Part shown: piece by piece, positions 54,692 through 64,000 of the stretch
Layout of the letters: each line of letters starts with the position of its first letter
Position numbering within the stretch: position 1 is the stretch's first letter
Assembly: GCF_018294505.1 (NCBI RefSeq)
Contig: NC_057809.1
Coordinates: forward strand, 511,516,013 to 511,580,012
Direction of reading: 5' to 3'
DNA: 64,000 bases
Source: Triticum aestivum
Taxonomy: Eukaryota; Streptophyta; Magnoliopsida; Poales; Poaceae
Made by a program: the position numbers and the translations under genes
The notes under the pieces: generated by a model
What the model was told of the DNA's origin: nothing
Seen by the model: the letters and a program-made list of their open reading frames with translations, nothing else
The model's database searches: none

Positions 54692-56419
54692 TGTTGGAAA
54701 TATGCCCTAGAGGCAATAATAAAAGCATTATTATTATATTTCCTTGTTCATGATAATTGTCTTTATTCATGCTATAATTGTGTTATCCGGAAATCGTAAT
54801 ACATGTGTGAATAATAGACACCAACATGTCCCTAGTAAGCCTCTAGTTGACTAGCTCGTTGATCAACAGATAGTCATGGTTTCCTGACTATGGACATTGG
54901 ATGTCATTGATAACGAGATCACATCATTAGGAGAATGATGTGATGGACAAGACCCAATCCTAAACATAGCATAAGATCATATAGTTCGTTTGCTAGAGTT
55001 TTCCAATGTCAAGTATCTTTTCCTTAGACCATGAGATCGTGTAACTCCCGGATACCGTAGGAGTGCTTTGGGTGTGCCAAACGTCACAACGTAACTGGGT
55101 GACTATAAAGGTATACTACGGGTATCTCCGAAAGTGTCTGTTGGGTTGACACGGATCAAGACTGGGATTTGTCACTCCGTATGACGGAGAGGTATCACTG
55201 GGCCCACTCGATAATGCATCATCATAATGAGCTCAAAGTGACCAAGTGTCTGGTCACGGGATCATGCATTACGGTACGAGTAAAGTGACTTGCCGGTAAC
55301 GAGATTGAACGAGGTATTGGGATACCGACGATCGAATCTCGGGCAAGTAGCATACCGATTGACAAAGGGAATTGTATATGGGGTTGCTTGAATCCTCGAC
55401 ATCATGGTTCATCCGATGAGATCATTGAGGAGCATGTGGGAGCCAACATGGGTATCCAGATCCCGCTGTTGGTTATTGACCGGAGAGCGATCTCGGTCAT
55501 GTCTACATGTCTCCCGAACCCATAGGGTCTACACACTTAAGGTTCGGTGACGCTAGGGTTGTAGGGATATGTATATGCAGTAACCCGAATGTTGTTCAGA
55601 GTCCCGGATGAGATCCCGGACGTCACGAGGAGTTCCGGAATGGTTCGGAGGTAAAGAATTATATATAGGAAGTGCTATTTCGGGCATCGGGACAAGTTTC
55701 GGGGTCACCGGTATTGTACCGGGACCACCGGAAGGGTCCCGGGGGTCCACCGGGTGGGGCCACCTGCCCCGGGGGGGCCACATGGGCTGTAGGAATTGCG
55801 CCGTGGCCTATATGGGCCAAGGGCACCAGCCCCAAGAGGCCCATGCGCCTAGGGTTCAAGGAAGGGAAGAGTCCCAAAGGGGGAAGGCACCTCCTAGGTG
55901 CCTTGGGGAGGAGGGATTCCTCCCTTGGCCGCACCCCCCCTAGGAGATTGGATCTCCTAGGGCCTCCCCCCCTTGGACTCCCTATATATAGTTGGGAAAG
56001 GAGGGCCTCTCACAACATGCCTTTGGTGCCTCCCTCTCCCTCTCCAACACATCCTCCTCCTCCATAGTGCTTGGCGAAGCCCTGCCGGAGTACTGCAGCT
56101 CCACCACCACCATGCCGTCGTGTTGCTGTTGGAGCCATCTTCCTCAACCTCTCCTTCCCCCTTGCTGGATCAATAAGAAGGAGACGTTACGCTGACCGTA
56201 CGTGTGTTGAACGTGGAGGTGCCGTCCGTTCGGCGCTAGGATCTCCGGTGATTTGGATCACGTCGAGTACGACTTCCTCATCCCCGTTCTTTGAACGCTT
56301 CCGCGCGTGATCTACAAAGGTATGTAGATGCAATCCAATCAGTCGTTGCTAGATGAACTCCTAGATGGATCTTGGTGAAATCGTAGGAAATTTTTTGTTT
56401 TCTGCAACATTCCCCAACA
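54692..56419 (+). repeat. 3' LTR of Angela-type element
   Basis: 1,728 bp, nearly identical to the 5' LTR. TATATATA is at 55983-55990. It ends TTCCCCAACA before the CTCGC target duplication. Confidence 0.96.
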
Positions 56420-57702
56420 CTCGCAACCCGACGTGTTAAAGGGGTTGTCAATCCCTTCCGGGGTACGGCGCCTCAAGATAGGCAAACAGACGTGAGGTAA
56501 ATTTGTAGTAGATTGATAGATCGAACCCCAAATAAATAAATAAGAATAAATTACAGCAAGGTATTTTTGGATTTTTGGTTTAATAGATCTGATGATATCC
56601 AGGCAATGATCATTACATAGGCATCACGCCCAAGATTAGTAGACCGACTTCTGCCTGCATCTACTACTATTACTCCACACATCGACCGCTATCCAGCATG
56701 CATCTAGTGTATTAAGTTCATGGAGAAACAGAGTAATGCAATAAGAACAATGACATGATGTAGACAAGATCTATCTATGTAGAGATAGACCCCATCGTTT
56801 TATCCTTAGTAGCAACTATACATATGTGTCAGTTCCCTTTCTGTCACTCGGATCAAGCACCATAAGATTGAACCCACTACAAAGCACCTCTTCCCATTGC
56901 AAGATAAATAGATCAAGTTGGCCAAACAAAACCCAAATATCAGAGAAGAAATACGAGGCTATAAGAGATCATGCATAAAAGAGATCAAAGAAACTCAAAT
57001 ACTTTCATGGATATAAAAAGATAGATCTGATCATAAACTCAAAGTTCATCGATCCCAACAAACACACCGCAAAAGAGTTACATCATATGGATCTCCAAGA
57101 GACCATTGTATTGAGAATCAAGAGATAGAGATAGAGAGAGGAAGCCATCTAGCTACTAACTACGGACCCGAAGGTCTACAAAGAACTACTCACGCATCAT
57201 CGGAGAGGCACCAATGGAGGTGGTGAACCCCATCCAAGATGGTGTCTAGATTGGATCTGGTGGTTCTGGACTCTACGGCGGCTGGATGAATATTTCGTAG
57301 ACTCCCGTAGGGTTTTTGTAATATTGGGGTATTTATAGAGCAAAGAGGCGGTCCGGGGGGCACCCGAGGTGGGCACAACCCACCAGGGCGAGCCTGGGCC
57401 TCCTGGCGCACCCTGCTGGGTGGTGCTCCCGTCGGGGCACCCCCAGGCGCAACCAGGGCCCATTGTGTTCCTTCTGGCCCATAAAAAATATCCGTAAAGT
57501 TTCATGGCATTTGGACTCCGTTTGATATTGATTTTCTGCGATGTAAAAACATGAAATAACAACAACTGGCACTTGTCACTATGTCAATAGGTTAGTACCA
57601 AAAAATGATATAAAATGACTATAAAATGATTATAAAACATCAAAGATTGATAATATAACAACATGGAACAATAAAAAATATAGATACGTTCGAGACGTAT
57701 CA

Positions 57703-60073
57703 GCATCCCCAAGCTTAACTCCTACTCGTCCTCGAGTAGGGCAGTGATAAAAACAGAATTTTTGATGTGGAATGTTGCCTAACATGTCATATCATATTCT
57801 TTTCTTTATAGCATGGACATTTGGACTTTTATATTGTTCAAAGCAATAGTCTAGTTTTGACATGATAATTTAAATACTCAAGCATATCAACAAGCAACCA
57901 TGTCTTTCAAAATATCAATGCTAAAATAAGTTATCCCTAGCCCATCATTCTCAATCATTGATCCATTCATGAAACACACTCGCATATTAGCTACACCCAA
58001 TACTCAAGTAAGATCATATTGCCTCCTAGTTGGTGCTTTTATAAGAGAAGATGGAGACTCAAATTCAAAATAAAAATTGCATAAAGTAAAAGAAAGGCCC
58101 TTCGCAGAGGGAAGTAGGGATTTGTAGAGGTGCCAGAGCTCAAAGCGAAAAACTTAGAGATAAAGAAATTTTGGGAGGTGTATCCATCCCACCAACGAAA
58201 ACGACTTAGATTTCCCAACACTTTCCATGCTAGATATATCATAGGCGATTCCCAAACAAAAAATAAAGTTTATTCCTTTTTCCACCATACTTTCACTTTC
58301 CATGGCTAACCGTATCCACGGGTGCCCTCCACACCAACACTTCCCAAGGAATTTATTATTTGACAACATAAAGTAAATTCATTTTTTTCATTTCGGGACT
58401 GGGCATCCCTAATACCTTTGCCTTACTCTCGTGCAATGACATGTGAATAAACACTCATCATGAGAATAACACATCTAGCATGGAAAATATTAGCCACCCC
58501 TCACTGCTCCACGAGCGAAACGAACACACAAAAAATAATTTTATTTTGAAAATTAGAGACGGCACATGCAAATTTGCTTAGAATGGCAAAAGAATACCAC
58601 ATATAGGTAGATATAGTGGACTCAGGTGGCAAAACTGGGTTAAAGAATTTTGGATGCACAAGTAGTGATCATACTTAGTGCAAAATGAAGGCTAGCAAAA
58701 GATTGAGAAGCGACCAACCAAGAAACGAATAATCTCATAACCGAGCATTAAGCATAACGAACACTGAATAATGCACCACAAGTAGGATATAATTTCATTA
58801 CACAATTATTGAATTTCGTGCTTGCATAGGGAATCACAAACCTTAACACCAATATTCTTACTAAAGCATAATTACTCACCAACATAACTCATATATCACA
58901 TCATCATATCTCAAAACTATTACTAACAACCAAGTTTATTTTGTCCAATGATCTTCATGAAAGTTTTTATTATATCCTTCTTGGATATCTATCACTTTGG
59001 GACTAATTTTCATGTGTTTCTTTTAACAAGCTCAAACAAATATAAGTGAAGATCATGATCATAAAATTTCTTTCTTTCTCTCAAATTAATTTAAGTGAAG
59101 CACGAGAGAATTTCTTGAAAATTACTAAGCACACTGTGCTCAAAAAGATATAAGTGAAGCACTAGAGCAAGTCCATTGCTCATAAAAGATTTAAGTGAAG
59201 CAAGAGAGCAATTCTAACAAGTCATGACATAATTTTGGCTCTCTCAAATAGGTGTGTCCAGAAAGGAATCAAGACTTAAAACACAAAATAAAACAAGCAA
59301 AGACTCATATTATACAAGACGCTCCAAGAAAAACACATAGTATGTGATGAATAAAAATATAGCTTCGAGTAAAATACCGATGGCCGTTAGAAGAAAGAGG
59401 GGATGCCACTCGGGGGCATCCCCAAGCTTAGTTGGTTGCTATTTTTTGAATAATATCTTGGGATGCCAGGGCATCCCCAAGCTTAGGCTCTCCTACTCCT
59501 TATTCCTTCATCCATCGTAAGATAACCCAAAACTTGAAAACTTCAATCACACAAAACTCAACAAAAGCTTCATGAGATCCGTTAGTATAAGAAAGTAAAT
59601 CACTACTATAAGTGCTATATCAAACCAATTCATATATTGTTATTGCATTATATCTACTGTATTCCAACTTTTCTATGGAAAAAACTCATCAAATAAAACC
59701 ATAGAGCCATCAAAATAAGCACACACCACAAAGAAAACAGAATCTGTCAAAATAGAACAGTCTGTAGCAATCTGACTATTTCGAATACTTATGTAACTCC
59801 AAAAATTCTGAAAAATCAGGAAGACCTGAGCAATTTGTATATTGATCTACTGCAAGTTTAATGGGTATTTTATCGCTCTCTGGTAAAAAATGAAAATTAA
59901 TTTCGCAAGCGCAAAAGTTTCTATTTTTCAGCAAGATCAAACAACTATCACCCAACAGGATCCTAAAGGCTTTACTTGGCACAAACACTAATTAGAACAT
60001 AAAAAACACAATCATAACAGTAGCATAATTGTATTAACACCCAAAAACAGGAAGAAAAAAGCAAAAATAAATT
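57703..60073 (-). other. Polypurine tract and 3' spacer of B
   Basis: The polypurine tract (minus strand AAGCTTGGGGATGC) is at 57703-57716. The spacer is non-coding as far as I can see. Four copies of a TTAAGTGAAGCA-like motif occur near 59041, 59091, 59149 and 59191 (inverted relatives of the motif in A). Two stretches with GGGGATGCC/GGCATCCCC occur near 59400 and 59460. Confidence 0.7.
58096..58138 (-). other. Conserved 43-nt block in B spacer
   Basis: On the minus strand it starts CTCTGGCACCTCTAC and differs from 1231-1273 of G1 at only two of 43 positions. Its position (about 0.4 kb upstream of the polypurine tract, about 0.5 kb in G1) is similar in both elements. Confidence 0.72.
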
Positions 60074-60803
60074 TTATTCATTGGGTTGCCTCCCAACAAG
60101 CGCTATAGTTTTGTCATCCTTCTTCTTAACTTTCTTAGAGGTTTTTTCGTCATGGGGTTTTGTAAACACAACATAAAACATATTATCCATAGACACCTTA
60201 GCGTTCCTAAGTTGGTGTTCATCATAACCTTTTTGATTTCCTGTAGCAATCCAAGAGTAATGTTGATTAACATTATTGAAAACTTGTTGGATTATATCTA
60301 ATACGGGGACCTCCTTTTTAGGATTCTCATCAAAGATTTTATTATCCCAAAGCAAATATCTTAAATAATAGTCACTATTGTAAAGAATTTCATCTATCAC
60401 ATCCTTTTCACAATTCATACCATAAGAATCAAAGATTTCCCTAGCTTCCCGTATTATGTAATCAAATTCCTTCATAAGAACATGGGTAGCCAACTTTTTA
60501 GCCCTAGGACTCTTTATAACAGGAAGCTCAAAAAACAATCTTTGAAAAGTAGGATGGGTATGAATCAATTTACTTTCATGTTTCAGAACTAGTGCTGAAA
60601 TAGCATCCACATAAGATCTAGCAGTTTTAAGTATAGGGGCATCACCAAGACTTAGATTCCCGACACAATTGAATTTTTTGGATACGTTCTTTTCCCATGA
60701 CGTTCCCTTGCCCCAAAATAAAAGTGTTAGCATCCAGATTGCCCGTACATCCAATCTTAGGAGTTAGGCCATCATCTGTTGGTGCCATACCAAAATCACT
60801 CAT
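60074..60803 (-). pseudogene. B-element ORF of unknown function
   Basis: The ATG at 60803 (MSDFGMAPTDDG) opens a frame that shifts near 60710-60755 into the long open frame that ends at 60074. The main stretch is about 225 codons: ARSYVDAISALVLKHESK, FDYIIREAREIFDSYG, then VPVLDIIQQVFNNVNQ, with a lysine-rich end (KTSKKVKKKDDKT). No zinc knuckle, protease, polymerase or integrase motif is seen. It lies where gag would be, after the primer-binding site. It could be a gag-like packaging protein of a non-autonomous family or something else; I do not recognise it. Confidence 0.7.
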
Positions 60804-60978
60804 GATTGCAAGCAAAGGATAGATCTGACAAGAAAACGGCGAACGGAAAAGAGGGGAGAATAAGACGACAATTTTTTGTGAAGTGGGGGGGAGAGGAAAA
60901 CGAGAGGCAAATAAAAAATAATGTAAATTGCAAGGAGATGAGATTTGTGATTAGGAACCTGGTATGTGTTGAAGATCC

Positions 60979-60996
60979 TCCCCGGCAACGGCGCCA
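60979..60996 (-). other. Primer-binding site (tRNA-Asp) of B
   Basis: The plus strand reads TCCCCGGCAACGGCGCCA, exactly the plant tRNA-Asp 3' end. It lies 11 bases from the LTR, as in G3. Confidence 0.9.
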
Positions 60997-61007
60997 GAAA
61001 TTCCTTT

Positions 61008-62597
61008 TGATGTCGCTTGAAGCTACGTCGGTATTTCCCCAAAGAGGAAGGGATAATGCAGCACAGTAGCGGTAGGTATTTTCCTCAGATGTGAAACCAA
61101 GGTTATCGAACCAGTAGGAGAACCAATCAAGACAACGTAAACAACACCTGCACACAAATAACAACTTCTCGCAACCCAATGTGTTAAAGGGGTTGTCAAT
61201 CCCTTCCGGGGTACGACGCCTCAAGATAGGCAAATAGACATGAGGTAAATTTGTAGTAGATTGATAGATCGAACGCCAAATAAATAAATAAGAATAAATT
61301 GCAGCAAGGTATTTTTGGGTTTTTGGTTTAATGGATCTAAAAATAAAAGCAAGGAAAAATAGATCGCAAAGGTAAATATATGAGAAAGAGACTCGGGAGT
61401 CGTAGGTCTCACTAGTGGCTTCTCTCGAGAAAAATAGCAAATGGTGGGTTAACAAATTACTGTTGGGCAATTGACAAAACTTCAAATACTCACAACGATA
61501 TCCAGGCAATGATCATTACATAGGCATCACGTCCAAGATTAGTAGACCGACTTCTGCCTGCATCTACTACTATTACCCCACACATCGACCGCTATCCAGC
61601 ATGCATCTAGTGTATTAAGTTCATGGAGAAACGGAGTAATGCAATAAGAACGATTACATGATGTAGACAAGATCTATCTATGTAGAGATAGACCCCATCG
61701 TTTTATCCTTATTAGCAACGATACATACGTGTCAGTTCCCTTTGTCACTAGGATCAAGCATCGTAAGATCGAACCCATTACAAAGCACCTCTTCCCATTG
61801 CAAGATAAATAGATCAAGTTGGCCAAACAAAACCCAAATATCGGAGAAGAAATACAAGGCTATAAGAGATCATGCATAAAAGATATCAAAGAAACTCAAA
61901 TACTTTCATGGATATAAAAAGATAGATCTGATCATAAACTCAAAGTTCATCGATCCCAACAAACACACCGCAAAAGAGTTACATCATATGGATCTCCAAG
62001 AGACCATTGTATTGAGAATCTAGAGAGAGAGAGGAAGCCATCTAGCTACTAACTACAGACCCGAAGGTCTACAAAGAACTACTCACGCATCATCAGAGAG
62101 GCACCAATGGAGGTGGTGAACCCCATCCGAGATGGTGTCTAGATTGGATCTGGTGGTTCTGGACTCTGCGGTGGCTGAATGAATATTTCGTCGACTCCCC
62201 TAGGGTTTCTGGAATATTGGGGTACTTATAGAGCAAAGAGGCGGTCCAAGGGACACCTGAGGTGGGCACAACCCACCAGGGCGCTCCTGGGCCTCCTGGC
62301 GCGCCCTGGTGGGTTGTTCTCCCCTCGGGGCACCCCCAGGCTCAGCCAGGGCCCGTTGTGTTCCTTCTAGCCCATAAAAAATCTCCGTAAAGTTTCGTGG
62401 TATTTGGACTCCGTTTGATATTGATTTTCTGCAATGTAAAAAACATGATAAAAACAACAACTGGCACTTGGCACTATGTCAATAGGTTAGTACCAAAAAA
62501 TGATATTAAATGACTATAACATGATTATAAAACATCCAAGATTGATAATATAACAACATGGAACAATAAAAATTATAGATACGTTGGAGACGTATCA
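61008..62597 (-). repeat. 5' LTR of B
   Basis: 1.59 kb, inverted. On the minus strand it starts TGATACGTCTCCAACG and ends GCGACATCA. It contains the segment of about 150 bp (about 61336-61498) that is missing from the 3' LTR. Confidence 0.93.
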
Positions 62598-62602
62598 ATG
62601 AT

Positions 62603-63145
62603 GGGTTGCTAGAATGATAATATAACCCTAGTTTATGCGTTGCTTTGTAAGGGGCTGATTTGGATCCACATGTTTCATGCTATGGTTAGATTTATCTTAA
62701 TTCTTCTTTTGTAGTTGCAGATGGTTGTGAGAGGGGTTATTCATAAGTGGGAGGCTTGTCCAAGTAAGGACAGCATCCAAGCACCGGTCCACCCACATAT
62801 CGAATTGTCAAAGTAACGAACACAAATCATATGAGCATGATGAAAACTAACTTGACGATAATTCCCATGTGTCCTCGGGAGCGATTTGCTTTATATAAGA
62901 GTTCGTCCAGGCTTATACTTTGCTATAAAAAGGATTGGGTCACCTTGCTTCACCTTTGCTACACTTGTTACTTGTTACCCGTTATGAATTATCTTATCAC
63001 AAAACTATCTGTTACCGATAATTTCAGTGCCTGCAGAAAATACCTTGGTGAAAACCACTTGTCATTTCCTTCTGCTCCTCGTTGGGTTCAACACTCTTAC
63101 TTATCGAAAGGACTACAATAGATCCCCTATACTTGTGGGTCATCA
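62603..63145 (+). repeat. 5' LTR of O, piece 3
   Basis: Final part of the outer LTR after the ATGAT duplication of B, ending CTTGTGGGTCATCA. Confidence 0.88.
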
Positions 63146-63156
63146 AGACTTTTTTC

Positions 63157-63174
63157 TGGTGCCATTGCCGGGGA
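63157..63174 (+). other. Primer-binding site (tRNA-Asp type) of O
   Basis: TGGTGCCATTGCCGGGGA lies 11 bases after the LTR and differs at two positions from the perfect tRNA-Asp complement. Confidence 0.85.
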
Positions 63175-63251
63175 GTGAAGCACCTTTGATGAGTGGAATT
63201 TGGTAAGGAAAAATTTATATTATGTTCTGAAATTTACTTTTACTTGTCACT

Positions 63252-64000
63252 ATGGAAAATCACCCTTTGAGGGGCTTGTTCGAGGTATCTTCACCTCGAT
63301 CGGAAGAGCAAGAAGTTTCTCCTCAACCTTCTGCACCTACTGAAAATATTTATTATGAAATTCCTTCGGGTATGATAGAGAAACTGCAAGCTAATCCTTA
63401 TGCAGGAGATGGAACATTACATCCTGATATGCATCTAATCTATGTGGATGAAGTTTGTAGATTATTTAAGCTTGCAGGTTTACCGGAGGATGAAGTCAAG
63501 AAGAAAGTCTTTCCTTGATATTTTAAGGGAAACGCATTGACATGGTATAGGCTATGTGATGATATTGGAGCTTGGAATTACAACCGATTGAAATTGGAAT
63601 TTCACCAGAAGTTTTACCCTATGCATCTAGTTCATCGTGATTAGAATTATATATATAATTTTTGGCCCCATGAAGGAAAAAGTATCGCTCAAGCTTGAGG
63701 GAGGCTTAAGTCAATGTTATATTCATGCCCCAATCATGAGCTCCCAAGAGAAATTATTATTCGGAATTTTTATGCTTGGCTTTCTCGTAATGATCAATCC
63801 ATGCTCGATACTTCTTGTACTGGTTCTTTCATAAAGAAGACTATTGAATTCAAACGGGATATTCTGGAAATAATTTAACGCGATTATGAAGATTGGGAGC
63901 TCGACAAAGGTAAGGAGTTAGGTATAAACCTTAAGTTTGATTGTGTTAAATCTTTTATGGATACCGATGCTTTTCATGAATTTAGCACTAAATTTGGACT
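63252..64000 (+). pseudogene. Degenerate gag of O, runs off the window
   Basis: From ATG 63252 one frame continues to the window edge with stops at 63516 (TGA), 63642 (TAG), 63696 (TGA) and 63876 (TAA). The first 88 codons are open (MENHPLRGLFEV). After the first stop the retrotransposon gag core is recognisable: GNALTWYRL, NYNRLKLEFHQKFYP, NFYAWLSRND. It would form the particle of an Athila-like element; this copy is dead. Confidence 0.85.

Larger units (their letters stand above)
47655..56419 (+). mobile_element. Angela/BARE-type Copia element, nearly intact
   Basis: 8.77 kb flanked by CTCGC. It has LTRs starting TGTTGGAAATATGCCC and ending TTCCCCAACA, a Met-type primer-binding site, a 1.3-kb leader, gag-protease-integrase in one frame, reverse transcriptase-RNase H in a second, and a polypurine tract. 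By eye the LTRs differ at only about 25-30 sites in 1.73 kb, so it is among the youngest insertions here. One internal stop and one frameshift prevent a single polyprotein. The Angela/BARE/WIS family is highly abundant in wheat and barley (established). Confidence 0.96.
47490..57702 (-). repeat. 3' LTR of B, interrupted by Angela-type element
   Basis: LTR parts 47490-47654 and 56425-57702 flank the Copia insertion (TSD CTCGC at 47650-47654 and 56420-56424). On the minus strand it starts TGATACGTCTCGAACG and ends GCGACATCA. Compared with the 5' LTR it lacks about 150 bp at 56589 (the part equivalent to about 61336-61498). Confidence 0.9.
47490..62597 (-). mobile_element. Non-autonomous Athila-like Gypsy element B, minus strand
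   Basis: Flanked by ATGAT (47485-47489 and 62598-62602). On the minus strand: 5' LTR 62597-61008, tRNA-Asp primer site, one reading frame of about 240 codons, a 2.4-kb spacer, a polypurine tract, and a 3' LTR that contains the complete Angela-type Copia element. No reverse transcriptase or integrase was seen. LTRs are related to those of A, but the coding region is different. Confidence 0.93.
37439..64000 (+). mobile_element. Outer Gypsy element O (Athila-like), 5' LTR split by two insertions
   Basis: The LTR starts TGATACGTCCATTTTGC at 37439 and ends GTGGGTCATCA at 63145. It is assembled from 37439-37734, 46807-47489 and 62603-63145 (about 1.52 kb). Elements A and B interrupt it, each with perfect target duplications. 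A tRNA-Asp-type primer-binding site and a decayed gag follow. The remainder of the element is beyond the right edge. Presumed left target duplication: ACACC (37434-37438). Confidence 0.9.

Noticed and set aside
60979..60996. A perfect tRNA-Asp 3' end that could suggest a tRNA gene
   Set aside because: Only the last 18 bases match and they lie next to an LTR, so this is a primer-binding site.
60796..61509. A 237-codon minus-strand frame across the B 5' LTR and leader
   Set aside because: It runs through the LTR end and the primer-binding site and encodes low-complexity hydrophobic sequence, so it is taken as chance.

Overview
The window is a piece of a large, repeat-rich grass nuclear genome. 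The retrotransposon families (an Angela/BARE-type Copia element, several Athila-like Gypsy elements whose LTRs start TGATACGTC and whose primer-binding sites match tRNA-Asp, and a chromodomain Gypsy element), the Stowaway-type MITEs and the Tourist/Harbinger traces all point to a Triticeae species (wheat, Aegilops or barley type). No bacterial features, CRISPR array or rRNA/tRNA gene was seen.

Layout. (1) 1-22881 is a nest of LTR retrotransposons. A minus-strand Gypsy element (G3, 5' LTR at 19864-21281) sits in a decayed inverted LTR (21282-22881). A minus-strand Copia element (5' LTR 17695-19393) is inserted in its first coding region. Two plus-strand Gypsy elements are inserted in the reverse transcriptase of that Copia: G1 (1-3166, only its 3' end visible) and a complete chromodomain element (3307-13875) with TTGTC target duplications. 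(2) 22882-37438 is a small genic island. It holds an apparently intact two-coding-exon gene for the complex I subunit B14.7/OEP16-3 (25244-29639, plus) and, converging on it, a broken FAD2 oleate desaturase (32707-33882, minus). Around these lie MITEs, a SINE, a LINE scrap, a PIF/Harbinger transposase remnant and local tandem repeats. (3) 37439-64000 is a second nest. An outer plus-strand Gypsy element (O) has its 5' LTR split twice: by non-autonomous element A (37735-46801, TSD GGGGG), which carries a solo LTR (44568-46255, TSD GATAG), and by minus-strand element B (47490-62597, TSD ATGAT), which carries a complete Angela-type Copia element (47655-56419, TSD CTCGC). The decayed gag of O runs off the right edge.

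Functionally, the only gene likely to make a normal cellular product is the B14.7/OEP16-3 gene. Its promoter has site II (TGGGCC) and telo-box motifs, typical of nuclear genes for mitochondrial proteins. FAD2 keeps its three histidine boxes but is frame-disrupted near its N terminus; one of the two lesions looks like a residual hAT transposon footprint. Every retrotransposon coding region visible has at least one stop or frameshift or is cut off. The Angela-type copy is the best preserved.

The observations I rate highest are the hAT-like scar in FAD2, the array of about 15 TCGGT-N3-ACCGA dyads in the solo LTR, a 43-nt block conserved between the 3' spacers of two diverged Gypsy elements, the uncharacterised coiled-coil/acidic reading frame upstream of gag in the chromodomain element, the uniform C-to-T signature of its stop codons, and a SINE insertion whose empty site survives in a neighbouring tandem copy. 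I did not find a convincing wholly new multi-gene system.
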